In this document: in pieces, positions 1 through 8,199 of the stretch
Layout of the letters: each line of letters starts with the position of its first letter
How positions within the stretch are numbered: the first letter of the stretch is position 1
Assembly (NCBI RefSeq): GCF_002204185.1
Contig: NZ_MXPU01000001.1
Location: forward strand, 397,009 to 461,008
Reading direction: 5' to 3'
Length of the DNA: 64,000 bases
Source: Rhizobium esperanzae
GTDB lineage: Bacteria > Pseudomonadota > Alphaproteobacteria > Rhizobiales > Rhizobiaceae
Made by a program: the position numbers and the translations under genes
The notes under the pieces: model-generated
What the model was told of the DNA's origin: nothing
Database searches by the model: none
What the model saw: only the letters and a program-made list of their open reading frames with translations

Positions 1-299
1 GCGGCGATCGGCGCCAGCATCAGCGAGACATTATCGCCGACGCCGCCGGTCGAATGTTTGTCGGCGATCGGACGGTCGATGCCAGCCCATTGCAGCCTGT
101 CGCCGGAATTGGCCATTGCCAGCGTCAGGGCCACGATTTCCTCGCGTGACATGCCTTTGAACCAGACGGCCATGGCAAAGGCGCCGATCTGGCCTTCGGA
201 CAGCTGCCCGGCCGCGAGTGCCACGATGAAGGAGCTGATATCGGCGGCATCGAGTTCCTCGCCATCGCGTTTACGCCGGATGATCTCCTGCGGAATCAT
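1..299 (-). CDS. deoA: Thymidine phosphorylase, N-terminal part
   Basis: The first 99 residues of a thymidine phosphorylase run off the left window edge; the family is about 440 residues long. The enzyme splits thymidine with phosphate into thymine and 2-deoxyribose 1-phosphate in the cytoplasm. The start reads MIPQEIIRRKRDG, and the phosphate-binding stretch KHSTGGVGDNVS lies near residue 81, as in this family. The start codon sits one base after the deoC stop, so translation is probably coupled. It is the last visible gene of the nucleoside operon, and its product feeds phosphopentomutase and then DeoC. Confidence 0.93.
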   Translation of the reverse strand, partial: MIPQEIIRRKRDGEELDAADISSFIVALAAGQLSEGQIGAFAMAVWFKGMSREEIVALTLAMANSGDRLQWAGIDRPIADKHSTGGVGDNVSLMLAPIA

Positions 300-300
300 C

Positions 301-1077
301 TCAATAGCTCGACGCCGCAGCCGGTGCCGGCTGCGCTCCGCTCAGAACCGCCAGTATGTCGTCGAGCAGGCCGGAAGCGCCGAAACGGAAGGTCGAGGGC
401 ATGGCCCAGTCCGGCGCCATGATGGTTTCGGCAAGGCTGAGATAGAGCGCCGCATCGGCCACTGAGCCGATGCCGCCGGCCGGCTTGAAGCCGACCTTGC
501 GCCCACTTTCGCGAATGGCTCGGATCATGATGTCGGCGGCTTCGAGCGTCGCGTTGACGGCGACCTTGCCGGTGGAGGTCTTGATGAAATCGGCGCCGGC
601 ATCGATCGCAAGTTCGGAGGCGCGGCGGATCAATGCCGCATCCTTCAACTCGCCGGTCTCGATGATCACCTTCAGCAGGACGGGACCGGCGCATTCGGCG
701 CGTACCGCCTTGACCATGTCCGTCACCGCCTTCTCATTGCCTGATATGAACTTGCGGTAGGGAATGACCAGATCGATCTCATCGGCGCCATCGGCAATCG
801 CCTCACGGGTTTCGGCGGCGACATCGGCCACTTCCATATCTCCCGCGGGGAAATTGACGACGGTTGCGATCCGCACGGGATGGCCGGCGCCGAGGATGTT
901 GCGGGCATAGGCGACGAAACGCGGCCAGATGCAGATCGCGGCGCTGTTGCCGTAGGGCGTCTGCGCGCGGGCGCAGAGCGTGTCGATCTGCGCCTCGGTG
1001 CAGTCGTCCTTCAGATTGGTGAGGTCGAGAAGGGAAAGGGCGACCGCCGCCGTTTCCCGGATGGAATGGCTATTCAT
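301..1077 (-). CDS. deoC: Deoxyribose-phosphate aldolase
   Basis: A 258-residue class I aldolase that cleaves 2-deoxyribose 5-phosphate to glyceraldehyde 3-phosphate and acetaldehyde, the last step of deoxynucleoside catabolism. The Schiff-base lysine lies in the segment DFIKTSTGK, and the family segments EIDLVIPY and GFKPAGGIG are present. Length and motifs are those of full-length DeoC. The start overlaps the stop of the upstream purine nucleoside phosphorylase gene by four bases (ATGA), and deoA follows after one base, so the three genes form a translationally coupled unit. Nothing appears missing. Confidence 0.95.
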   Translation of the reverse strand: MNSHSIRETAAVALSLLDLTNLKDDCTEAQIDTLCARAQTPYGNSAAICIWPRFVAYARNILGAGHPVRIATVVNFPAGDMEVADVAAETREAIADGADEIDLVIPYRKFISGNEKAVTDMVKAVRAECAGPVLLKVIIETGELKDAALIRRASELAIDAGADFIKTSTGKVAVNATLEAADIMIRAIRESGRKVGFKPAGGIGSVADAALYLSLAETIMAPDWAMPSTFRFGASGLLDDILAVLSGAQPAPAAASSY

Positions 1078-1880
1078 TTTTCGCTTCCTTCGGCCGCAAT
1101 CATCTCTCTCAATATGTCGGCAAGACGGGCGCCGCCGACGGGCGCCATGTCCTTGGTTTCTTCATGGCTGAGCTCATTGCCGGTCATGCCTGCTCCATAG
1201 TTGGTGATAGCGGAAGCGGCCGCAACCCTCAGGCCCAGCATTCTTGCAATGATCACTTCAGGCACCGTCGACATGCCGACGGCATCGGCGCCGAGAATAC
1301 GCGCCATGCGGATTTCGGCCGGCGTTTCGAAGCTCGGACCAGAAAACCACATATAGACGCCCTGCCCCAGCTCGATCTTGAGCTTTGCCGCTGCCTTCCG
1401 CATCGCCGCGGCGAGGCCTGCATCATAGGCATTGGTCATGCCGACGAAGCGCTGGTCGCTCTCCTCGCCGATCAGCGGGTTCATGCCGGAATAGTTGATG
1501 TGATCGGTGATCTGCATCACCGAGCCGGGCGGCATGTCGTCGCGCAGCGATCCGGCCGAATTGGTCAGGATCAGCGCCTCGACGCCGAGCGCCTTCAGCA
1601 CCTCGATCGGCAGGCGCATGGCGCTGGCATCGCCCTTCTCATAATAATGCACGCGGCCGGAAAGCATGATGACCGACTTTCCACCGAGGCGGCCGGCGAC
1701 GACTTCGCCGGCGTGGCCGGAGACGGCGCTGATGGGAAAACCCGGCAGATCGCGATAGGGAATACGGACGGCGCCTTCCAGCTGGCCAACGAGGGAGCCG
1801 AGACCGGAGCCGAGCACGATTCCGTGGCGCGGCTTGATCGCGCCGAGCAATGCGGCGAGCAGGTCGACCGTCGCCCTCAT
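1074..1880 (-). CDS. punA: Purine nucleoside phosphorylase (trimeric type)
   Basis: A 268-residue protein of the trimeric PNP/MTAP family, which phosphorolyses inosine, guanosine and their deoxy forms to the base and (deoxy)ribose 1-phosphate. Visible family motifs are VLGSGLGSL near residue 22 (phosphate loop), ILTNSAGSL near residue 105, FSGPSFETPAE, and AVGMSTVPE with the downstream SAITNYGAG containing the purine-binding Asn. This distinguishes it from the hexameric DeoD type. The symbol punA follows the trimeric family; xapA would be the alternative. It overlaps cdd upstream and deoC downstream by four bases each. Confidence 0.92.
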   Translation of the reverse strand: MRATVDLLAALLGAIKPRHGIVLGSGLGSLVGQLEGAVRIPYRDLPGFPISAVSGHAGEVVAGRLGGKSVIMLSGRVHYYEKGDASAMRLPIEVLKALGVEALILTNSAGSLRDDMPPGSVMQITDHINYSGMNPLIGEESDQRFVGMTNAYDAGLAAAMRKAAAKLKIELGQGVYMWFSGPSFETPAEIRMARILGADAVGMSTVPEVIIARMLGLRVAAASAITNYGAGMTGNELSHEETKDMAPVGGARLADILREMIAAEGSEK

Positions 1881-2266
1881 CCGAGTTCCGTCTCGAAGCT
1901 GAAGGGAAGAAGCTCTTCCATCGTCATGGTCTTCTTCACGCCCGCCTCATCGCAGAGATAGATCTTCGTGTCCTTGGCAGCGAATTCGGAGATCTTCTGG
2001 CGGCAGCCGCCGCAGGGCGGGCAGAGCGGCAGCTTCTCGGCGGTCACGGCCATTTCGACGATCTTCCTGGCGCCGCCCATGATCATGGCGCTGATCGCCG
2101 TGGGCTCGGCGCACCACCCTTGCGGGAAGGAGAGGTTTTCGATGTTGGCGCCGGTATAGACCTTGCCGTCCTCGGCGCGGATCGCCGCGCCGACCGGGAA
2201 TTTCGAATAGGGCGCATGCGCAAAGGCCATGGCGCCGCGGGCGGCTTCGAACAGGTCGTGGGACAT
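1877..2266 (-). CDS. cdd: Cytidine deaminase
   Basis: A 129-residue homotetrameric-type cytidine/deoxycytidine deaminase, converting (deoxy)cytidine to (deoxy)uridine. The zinc site is visible as WCAEPTAI (Cys ligand plus the proton-shuttling Glu) and PPCGGCRQ (two Cys ligands); the substrate-binding segment YTGANIENLSF precedes them. I chose the ATG at 2266 because AAGGA lies about eight bases upstream; a TTG six bases earlier has no good ribosome site. It starts two bases after the permease stop and overlaps the PNP gene downstream, so the transporter and salvage enzymes form one operon. Confidence 0.95.
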   Translation of the reverse strand: MSHDLFEAARGAMAFAHAPYSKFPVGAAIRAEDGKVYTGANIENLSFPQGWCAEPTAISAMIMGGARKIVEMAVTAEKLPLCPPCGGCRQKISEFAAKDTKIYLCDEAGVKKTMTMEELLPFSFETELG

Positions 2267-2268
2267 GA

Positions 2269-3240
2269 TCAACGTTCCTTCGTATAGGGCACGCCGCCGG
2301 CCTTCGGCGGGATTGCGACGCCGATGAAGCCGGCAAGCAGAATGCAGGTCAGGATATAGGGCAGCGCCTGGAAGACCTGGACCGGCACTTCACCGACCAG
2401 CGGCACCTGCTTGCCCTGCATGAAGTTCGCCAAAGCATCGAGGAAGCCGAAGAGCAGGCAGGCGAACATCACCGGTACCGGCTTCCACTTGGCGAAAACC
2501 AGCGCCGCAAGCGCGATATAGCCCTTGCCGGCCGACATGTCCTTGATGAAGGCGGCGGACTGGGCGATCGCGAGATAGGTGCCGGAAAATCCGCAGAGGA
2601 TGCCGGCGCACATGACGGCGCGGTAGCGCAGCCAGGCAACCGAAATGCCTGCCGTATCGACCGCGCCCGGATTTTCGCCGACGGCGCGCAGCCTGAGGCC
2701 GAAGCGCGTGCGGTAAAGCACCCACCAGGAGAAGGGCACGGCGAAAAAGGCAAGATAGGTGAGGATATTGTTGCCCGATATGACGCTTGCATAGAGCGGA
2801 CCGATGATCGGTATGTCGCGGACGGCATCCGCGCCCGGCAGGATGATCGGCGCGAAACGCGCCTCCGGCGCCAGCTGCGGCGTTCGGCCGCCCTGGCCGA
2901 ACCAGGCTTGGCCGAGCACGATGGTGATGCCGGCGATGAAGAAGTTGATCGCGACGCCCGAGACGATCTGGTTGCCGCGATTGGTGATCGAGGCAAAGCC
3001 ATGCACCAGGCTGAGCGCCACCGAACAAACGACGCCGGCGCCAAGCCCCAGCCAGGCCGAACCGGTAAGATAGGCCACACAGGCGGCGGCGAAGGCCGAG
3101 CCCAGCATCTTGCCTTCCAGGCCGATATCGAAGATGCCGGCGCGCTCGGAAAACAGCCCTGCGAGCGCGGTAAAGATCAGCGGAATAGAGAGCCTGACCG
3201 TCGAGCTCAGGACGTTGATGAAGATGTCGTAATAATCCAT
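2269..3240 (-). CDS. Nucleoside ABC transporter permease (second permease)
   Basis: A 323-residue, strongly hydrophobic inner-membrane protein of the branched-chain amino acid/ribose-type permease family, in the nucleoside subfamily associated with BMP-type binding proteins. It holds the family segments FSERAGIFDIGLEGKML near residue 28 and LRAVGENPGAVDTAGI near residue 180, the likely ATPase-coupling loop. Together with the permease upstream it should form the heterodimeric channel. The link to nucleosides is an inference from the linked cdd, PNP, deoC and deoA genes. The gene follows the first permease after ten bases. Confidence 0.9.
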   Translation of the reverse strand: MDYYDIFINVLSSTVRLSIPLIFTALAGLFSERAGIFDIGLEGKMLGSAFAAACVAYLTGSAWLGLGAGVVCSVALSLVHGFASITNRGNQIVSGVAINFFIAGITIVLGQAWFGQGGRTPQLAPEARFAPIILPGADAVRDIPIIGPLYASVISGNNILTYLAFFAVPFSWWVLYRTRFGLRLRAVGENPGAVDTAGISVAWLRYRAVMCAGILCGFSGTYLAIAQSAAFIKDMSAGKGYIALAALVFAKWKPVPVMFACLLFGFLDALANFMQGKQVPLVGEVPVQVFQALPYILTCILLAGFIGVAIPPKAGGVPYTKER

Positions 3241-3250
3241 CGTCCGCTCC

Positions 3251-4354
3251 TCAGGCTCGCTTCAGTTGCTGGTAGACGTGCACCATTGCCGGCCGGAACA
3301 TGTATTCCAGCGCGCCGGCAAAGAGGATCACCAGTCCCTGAATGACCAGGATCATTTCGCGGGTGATATTCGGCATCTCGAAAGAGATCCAGTCGCCGCC
3401 TTGGTAAAGGGTGCCGAAAAGGATTGCGGAAAAGATGATCCCGAGCGGATGGTTGCGGCCCATCAGCGACACTGCAATGCCGACGAAGCCGGCGCCACCA
3501 ACGAACTCGACCTGCAGACGGGCGGAAGAGCCCATGACGGGATTGAGCGCCATCATGCCGGCGAGCGCGCCTGAAATCAGCATGGCGATGATGACGATGC
3601 GTGCATAGGGTATGCCGGCATAGGCAGCCGCCGTCGAGCTCACGCCGAGTGTACGCATCTCAAAGCCGAGCTTGGTGCGCCAGATGAGGATCCAGACAAA
3701 CCAGGCGGCAAGAAGGGCGATGATGAAGGAGACGTTGAAGGGTGCTGCACCCAATTTGGCTCCGAAGATGCTCATGACCCAGCCAAGCTTGGGAAGCTGC
3801 CCCCCCTCGAGAAAGGTGCGGGTTTCCGGCGCCATCTTGCCCGGAACGATCAGCACGTGCACCAGCAGATAGACCATAAGGGCGGCTGCGATGTAGTTGA
3901 ACATGATCGTCGTGATAACGATATGACTGCCGCGTTTGGCCTGCAGGAAAGCGGGAATGAAGGCCCAGGCCGCACCGAAGATACCGGCGCCGACAATGGC
4001 GAGCGGCATCGTCACATACCAGGGCACGTAACGATCGAGCGCCAGCGCTACCAGCGCACAGCCGAGCCCGCCGACGTAGGCTTGGCCTTCAGAGCCGATG
4101 TTAAAGAGACCGGCATGGATGGCGACGGCCACGGAAAGGCCGGTGAAGATGAAACTCGTTGCATAGTAGAGCGTGAAGCCTATGCCTTCGCCGCTGCCGA
4201 AGGCACCCTCGAGCAGCAGCGAAAGGGCGGCGAGCGGGCTTTCGCCGATCAGCCAGACGACGAAACCCGAGATCAGGAAGGCGACGACCAGGTTTAAAAG
4301 CGGGATCAGACCGTAATTGATCCATCTCGGTAGCGGTACGGAAGCAGTGCTCAT
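3251..4354 (-). CDS. Nucleoside ABC transporter permease (first permease)
   Basis: A 367-residue polytopic membrane protein, partner of the following permease. The segment IHAGLFNIGSEGQAYVGGLG matches the conserved core of nucleoside/sugar permeases, and FEMRTLGVSSTAAAYAGI is the probable coupling helix. The ATG at 4354 (reading MSTASVPLPRW) is preferred because GAGG lies six bases upstream; an in-frame start at 4372 would run into the end of the ATPase gene. The ATPase stop lies seven bases upstream. Substrate specificity for nucleosides is inferred from context. Confidence 0.9.
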   Translation of the reverse strand: MSTASVPLPRWINYGLIPLLNLVVAFLISGFVVWLIGESPLAALSLLLEGAFGSGEGIGFTLYYATSFIFTGLSVAVAIHAGLFNIGSEGQAYVGGLGCALVALALDRYVPWYVTMPLAIVGAGIFGAAWAFIPAFLQAKRGSHIVITTIMFNYIAAALMVYLLVHVLIVPGKMAPETRTFLEGGQLPKLGWVMSIFGAKLGAAPFNVSFIIALLAAWFVWILIWRTKLGFEMRTLGVSSTAAAYAGIPYARIVIIAMLISGALAGMMALNPVMGSSARLQVEFVGGAGFVGIAVSLMGRNHPLGIIFSAILFGTLYQGGDWISFEMPNITREMILVIQGLVILFAGALEYMFRPAMVHVYQQLKRA

Positions 4355-4361
4355 AAAGGCC

Positions 4362-5873
4362 TCACGCGGCAATGCCGGCCATCATCAGGCCGAGGGTCTG
4401 TTCACCGGCATCGGGCGTCTTCTCGCCGACGACCTGGCCGGCGAACATGACAAGGATACGGTCTGAAAGGGCGCGGATCTCATCGAGTTCGACGGAGACG
4501 AGCAGGATCGCCTTGCCCGCATCGCGCATTTCGATGATCCGGCGGTGGATGAATTCGATGGCGCCGATATCGACGCCGCGGGTCGGCTGGCCGATGATCA
4601 GCATCTTCGGATCGCGTTCGATTTCGCGGGCGACGACGATCTTCTGCTGATTGCCGCCGGAGAAATTCGCCGTCTTCAGCCGCGGGTTCGGCGGGCGGAT
4701 ATCGTATTTTTCGATCTTCTCCATCGCATCCTTGCGGATCGCTTCGAGATCGAGCAGCGGCCCTTTGCTGTAGTCCGGACGGCGGTGATAGCCGAGGACG
4801 GAGTTTTCATATTCCTCGAACTTCAGCACCAGCCCCATATGGTGCCGGTCCTCGGGAATATGGGCGAGGCCGAGATCGCGCAGGCGGGCGGGATCGGCCC
4901 TGTCGATCGTCTGGCCGTCGAGCAGGATTTCGCCGGAGACAGGCTTGCGGATTCCGGCAATCGCCTCCAGCAATTCCGACTGGCCGTTGCCGGCAACACC
5001 GGCGATGCCGACGATCTCGCCGGCGCGCACGTCGAAGGAGACGTTATCGACCATGGTGACGCCGCGATTGTCCTTGACCGTCAGGTTGCGGACGGAGAGC
5101 ACGGCGGCGCCCGGATTGGCTTCGCCCTTCTGCACGCGCAGCAGCACGCGACGGCCGACCATCAGCTCGGCAAGCTCCTCCACCGTCGTTTCCGCCGTCT
5201 TGCGGGTGGCGACCATCTCACCGCGGCGCATGACGGAGACCGTATCGGTGATCGCCATGATCTCGCGCAGCTTATGGGTGATGAGGATGATCGTCTTGCC
5301 CTGGTCGCGCAGCACCTTGAGGATGCGGAAGAGGTGGTCGGCTTCAGCCGGCGTCAGCACGCCTGTGGGTTCATCGAGAATCAGGATCTCGGCGCCGCGA
5401 TACATGGCTTTCAGAATTTCGACGCGTTGCTGCAGACCAACCGGCAGCTCTTCGATCAGTGCGTCCGGATCGACCTCGAGGCCGTATTCGGTTTCCAGCC
5501 GCTTGAGCTCGGCGCGGGCCGATGCGACGCCTCTGGCCAGTAGCGAGCCACCTTCGGCGCCGAGCATGACGTTCTCGAGCACGGTGAAATTGTCGACCAG
5601 CATGAAATGCTGGTGCACCATGCCGATACCGGCGGCGATCGCCGCCTGGCTGTCACGGATGGTGACCGGATTGCCGTTGACGCGGATCTCGCCGCTGTCG
5701 GCGTGGTAGAAACCATAGATGATCGACATCAGCGTCGATTTGCCGGCGCCGTTTTCACCGATGATGCCGTGGATCGTCCCCTTGGCAACGGTGAGATTGA
5801 TGTCCTTGTTGGCGTGGACGGCACCGAATTTCTTATCGATGCCGACAAGCTCGATAGCGGGCTTATCTGTCAC
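4362..5873 (-). CDS. Nucleoside ABC transporter ATP-binding protein (double NBD)
   Basis: About 503 residues with two ATPase cassettes, as in sugar and nucleoside importers (MglA/NupA type). The first cassette has Walker A GENGAGKSTLMS and Walker B ILILDEPTGVL. The second has a degenerate P-loop region GVAGNGQSELLEAIAG and the signature FSGGNQQKIVVAREI, which is normal for this subfamily. I chose a GTG start at 5873 because GGAG lies six bases upstream; a TTG at 5885 has no such site. A hairpin with a U-rich tail stands immediately upstream, separating this gene from the binding-protein gene and probably lowering its expression. Confidence 0.9.
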   Translation of the reverse strand: MTDKPAIELVGIDKKFGAVHANKDINLTVAKGTIHGIIGENGAGKSTLMSIIYGFYHADSGEIRVNGNPVTIRDSQAAIAAGIGMVHQHFMLVDNFTVLENVMLGAEGGSLLARGVASARAELKRLETEYGLEVDPDALIEELPVGLQQRVEILKAMYRGAEILILDEPTGVLTPAEADHLFRILKVLRDQGKTIILITHKLREIMAITDTVSVMRRGEMVATRKTAETTVEELAELMVGRRVLLRVQKGEANPGAAVLSVRNLTVKDNRGVTMVDNVSFDVRAGEIVGIAGVAGNGQSELLEAIAGIRKPVSGEILLDGQTIDRADPARLRDLGLAHIPEDRHHMGLVLKFEEYENSVLGYHRRPDYSKGPLLDLEAIRKDAMEKIEKYDIRPPNPRLKTANFSGGNQQKIVVAREIERDPKMLIIGQPTRGVDIGAIEFIHRRIIEMRDAGKAILLVSVELDEIRALSDRILVMFAGQVVGEKTPDAGEQTLGLMMAGIAA

Positions 5874-5894
5874 TGCAGGCTCCAAATAAGAAAA

Positions 5895-5929
5895 GGGCGT
5901 ATGGCGAAAATCCCCTCCGCCATACGCCC
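5895..5929 (-). terminator. Hairpin with U-tract after the binding-protein gene
   Basis: A perfect 12-base-pair stem (5895-5906 with 5918-5929) around an 11-base loop. In the minus direction it is followed by TTTTCTTATTT, so it resembles a Rho-independent terminator. It lies between the BMP binding-protein gene and its ATPase. Partial termination here would give more binding protein than membrane components, a common arrangement in importer operons. The ATPase ribosome site starts right after the U-tract. Confidence 0.75.
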
Positions 5930-5956
5930 GATCTCGATATTACATCAGGGCGCTGA

Positions 5957-6949
5957 TCACTTCGGGCAAGCGTTGTCCGAGGTGTAATCGTGAACCTTGA
6001 CGGTTCCGGCGATGATATCGGCCTTGGCCTTGTCGACGGCAGCCTGCATTTCCGGCGTGATCAGCGACTTGTTGTTGTCGTCGATCGCCGCGCCAACACC
6101 ATCTTCCTTGACGCCGAGCGCCTGGACGCCAGCGGTGAACTTGTCGTTCTTGGTGTCGGTATAGGCGTTGTAGACGGCGAGGTCGACGCGCTTGACCATC
6201 GAGGTCAGGACCGAGCCCGGATGCAGATGGTTCTGGTTGGAATCGACGCCGATCGACAGCTTCTTGTTGTCGGCCGCGGTCTGCAGCACGCCGAGGCCGG
6301 TGGCGCCGGCTGCCGCGTAAATGACATCCGCGCCCTGGTCGATCTGGTTCTTGGTGAGCTCGCCGCCACGAACCGGGTCATTCCACGCAGCGCCCGTCGT
6401 GCCGGTCATGTTCTGGAAAACCTGGATATCGGCCTTGGCGGCGCGCGCGCCCTGCTCATAGCCGCATTCGAATTTGCGGATCAGCGGAATGTCCATGCCG
6501 CCGACGAAGCCGACCTTGCCGGTCTTGGAGGCCATGCCGGCGAGAATGCCGACGAGATAGGAGCCTTCTTCTTCCTTGTAGACGACCGAGCGGACGTTCG
6601 GCTTGTCGACGACAGAGTCGACGATGATGAACTTGGTATCGGGGAATTCGGCTGCGACCTTCTCGATGGCCGAAGTCCAGGCGAAGGACACGGCAACGAC
6701 CGGGTTGAAACCGCGGCTTGCGAAGTTGCGGATGGCCTGTTCGCCCTGCGTGTCGCCGGTCGGCTCGAAGTCGCGATAGGCGATGCCGGTCTCGGCCTTG
6801 AACTTCTCGGCGCCGTTATAGGCCGCTTCGTTGAAAGACTTATCGAACTTCCCGCCGGTGCCGTAAACCAGCGCCGGCTTGACATCGGCGGCAAGCGCCG
6901 TCGTCGACATGGCAGCCACGGCAAGGAGAGTGAGAAGGGATTTTTTCAT
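5957..6949 (-). CDS. BMP-family nucleoside-binding periplasmic protein
   Basis: A 330-residue substrate-binding protein of the basic membrane protein (BMP/PnrA) family, which captures nucleosides for ABC import. It has an N-terminal signal peptide (MKKSLLTLLAVAAMSTTALA, cleavage probably after AxA). Unlike many family members there is no lipobox cysteine, so the protein should be soluble in the periplasm. Family segments include KSFNEAAYNGAEKF, GGMDIPLIRKFECGYEQGA and DVIYAAAGATGLGV. It is the first gene of the nucleoside operon and is followed by a terminator-like hairpin. The ligand class is inferred from family and from the linked salvage genes. Confidence 0.9.
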   Translation of the reverse strand: MKKSLLTLLAVAAMSTTALAADVKPALVYGTGGKFDKSFNEAAYNGAEKFKAETGIAYRDFEPTGDTQGEQAIRNFASRGFNPVVAVSFAWTSAIEKVAAEFPDTKFIIVDSVVDKPNVRSVVYKEEEGSYLVGILAGMASKTGKVGFVGGMDIPLIRKFECGYEQGARAAKADIQVFQNMTGTTGAAWNDPVRGGELTKNQIDQGADVIYAAAGATGLGVLQTAADNKKLSIGVDSNQNHLHPGSVLTSMVKRVDLAVYNAYTDTKNDKFTAGVQALGVKEDGVGAAIDDNNKSLITPEMQAAVDKAKADIIAGTVKVHDYTSDNACPK

Positions 6950-7069
6950 TGTGCAGCCCTGTTGTTGCTATTCGTTAGGGGTCCTCCCGCAAGCCCTTTT
7001 CGGACATGTCTGCGGAACCACCGACCTCCCCCCGGAGGCCTGGCTGCGCGCATCCTTGCATGGCTCACG

Positions 7070-7092
7070 GAAAAATTCACCAGAAATTTTTC
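7070..7092. promoter_or_regulatory. Operator-like palindrome upstream of the nucleoside operon
   Basis: GAAAAATT (7070-7077) and AATTTTTC (7085-7092) form an 8-base inverted repeat with a 7-base spacer, AT-rich against the GC-rich surroundings. It lies about 120 bases upstream of the binding-protein start within a 310-base spacer (6950-7259) that holds no gene. It could bind a regulator of the nucleoside operon. This rests on symmetry and position only. Confidence 0.3.
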
Positions 7093-7259
7093 AGGCGGTA
7101 AAGATTTGCAGCGATTGCTGAAAATCAGTTCTTCCCGGTTGTTTTTTGGACATTCCCCCATCAAGGCTGCAGTTTTTCTAGCCAATCCGCCGGCAGATGC
7201 CAAAGCCGCAGAGGGCCATATCAGGCCTTCGCCGCATCGCACCGGCTCAAACCGATCGG

Positions 7260-7577
7260 CTATGCGATGAAGCGGCCTGACACTTGCGGTTTCTTGTAGC
7301 CGACCATCCAAAGAAGCAGCGCGATCACCAGAAAAACCGCAAAGGCCGGCTGCAGCATCAGCCACTGAAATATGAAGGCATAGAAGCGCGGGTGGATATA
7401 GTAGGAAAGCGCGGATTGCAGCGACGTCAGCGTGTCCGGGCTCACATCCTGCCAGGCATCCGACATCGGCGTCATGATCACGGCGGAGGCGGCAACCGAC
7501 TGGATCGAATCGATGGTCCCGGCAATAACGGCTGCCGCAAGTGCGACAAGACTCGCCAGACGCAACAGGAAACGCAT
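7260..7577 (-). CDS. Small hypothetical membrane protein
   Basis: A 105-residue protein that I do not recognise by function. It begins MRFLLRLASLVALAAAVIAG, a hydrophobic stretch that could be a signal or first transmembrane segment. A second hydrophobic segment near residues 70-92 (FQWLMLQPAFAVFLVIALLL) follows, then a short basic tail. This predicts two membrane passes with a periplasmic loop. The ATG at 7577 has GGAGGG about six bases upstream, a strong ribosome site that supports a real gene. It stands alone, on the same strand as the nucleoside operon but 310 bases away. Confidence 0.65.
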   Translation of the reverse strand: MRFLLRLASLVALAAAVIAGTIDSIQSVAASAVIMTPMSDAWQDVSPDTLTSLQSALSYYIHPRFYAFIFQWLMLQPAFAVFLVIALLLWMVGYKKPQVSGRFIA

Positions 7578-7730
7578 CAATCCCTCCGACGCTTCGGTAT
7601 GCCGGATAATTCCGGCGAGCCCGCGCCATACTCCACCTTGAGAATTACATAGTCATCGCTGAGGTGAAGCACAATGGGATGGGCCGAGCGGAGTTTTATC
7701 GGAAGAAGTCAAAAAACTGTTAGATTTGGG

Positions 7731-7758
7731 TTGATCGGCAAAAATTCATCGGTATATA
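7731..7758 (+). promoter_or_regulatory. Probable sigma-70 promoter of tRNA-Ser
   Basis: TTGATC (7731-7736) and TATATA (7753-7758) are separated by 16 bases. Transcription would start near 7765, about 40 bases before the tRNA. The region is AT-rich for this genome and holds no competing reading frame. Confidence 0.5.
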
Positions 7759-7804
7759 TCGCGCCGTTCCGACGATTTGCACCTATCCGGGCGCGAACGC
7801 CAAA

Positions 7805-7894
7805 GGACAGGTGGCCGAGTGGTTTAAGGCGCACGCCTGGAACGCGTGTGTACGTGAAAGCGTACCGAGGGTTCGAATCCCTCCCTGTCCGCCA
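7805..7894 (+). tRNA. tRNA-Ser (anticodon GGA)
   Basis: A 90-base class II tRNA with the 3' GCCA encoded. The acceptor stem pairs GGACAGG with CCTGTCC. The D-loop reads TGGCCGAGTGGTTTAAGGC, the anticodon arm is CACGC-CTGGAAC-GCGTG with anticodon GGA, a long variable arm follows, and the T-arm is GAGGGTTCGAATCCCTC. It reads UCC and UCU serine codons. A probable promoter lies about 45 bases upstream. The remains of a parE gene end within a few bases of its 3' end. Confidence 0.97.
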
Positions 7895-7898
7895 TTTT

Positions 7899-7999
7899 CA
7901 CATCTGGCCGAGCCTGCGCTGAACCATATAGACGGGGCCCGCTTCGGCTATGCCGATCACGTCTTCTTCCGCTTCTTCCATAAGGCGAAAGCCCATCAT
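7899..7999 (-). pseudogene. ParE toxin remnant, frameshifted and truncated
   Basis: Starting at ATG 7999, overlapping the parD stop as TGATG, the frame reads [21 protein letters not shown], matching the N-terminus of ParE-family mRNA-interferase-like toxins. The similarity then continues in another frame as [11 protein letters not shown], which points to loss of one base near 7942. It ends about 30 codons in, right at the 3' end of tRNA-Ser; full ParE is about 95 residues. No toxin can be made. The decay is seen in the sequence; the family assignment rests on recognition of the N-terminal motif. Confidence 0.6.
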
Positions 8000-8199
8000 C
8001 AATTGCCGCGAGGGCTTTCCACCCGCGCCCGCGCAGCCCCAAACAGATCGTCTTTCGACCGCGACCCGATGCCGCTCTTCAAGCCCTCATCGACAAAGCG
8101 CTGCATAGCGGCGATCTTGTCGTCTCGCTCCTGATGTTTCCGGATAAGGTCGCGGACATAACCGCTCGAATAGGGCAGGGATACATTCATAGTCGCCAT
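7999..8199 (-). CDS. ParD-like antitoxin with a shortened DNA-binding domain
   Basis: A 66-residue ParD-family protein. The start MATMNVSLP matches the first strand of ParD ribbon-helix-helix antitoxins, and SGYVRDLIRKHQERDDKIAAMQRFVDEGL matches the later helices and toxin-binding arm (shown here only as landmarks). Between SLP and YSSGYVRDL, about 20 residues usual in ParD are absent, so the first helix of the DNA-binding domain seems deleted. I chose the ATG at 8199 because similarity begins there. The linked parE is a broken fragment, so this is probably a decaying antitoxin. Confidence 0.5.
   Translation of the reverse strand: MATMNVSLPYSSGYVRDLIRKHQERDDKIAAMQRFVDEGLKSGIGSRSKDDLFGAARARVESPRGN

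Noticed and set aside
7824..8042. Minus-strand frame containing [13 protein letters not shown]
   Set aside because: This peptide is the reverse translation of tRNA-Ser and a well-known annotation artefact. Only the part outside the tRNA, which preserves shifted parE codons, was used.
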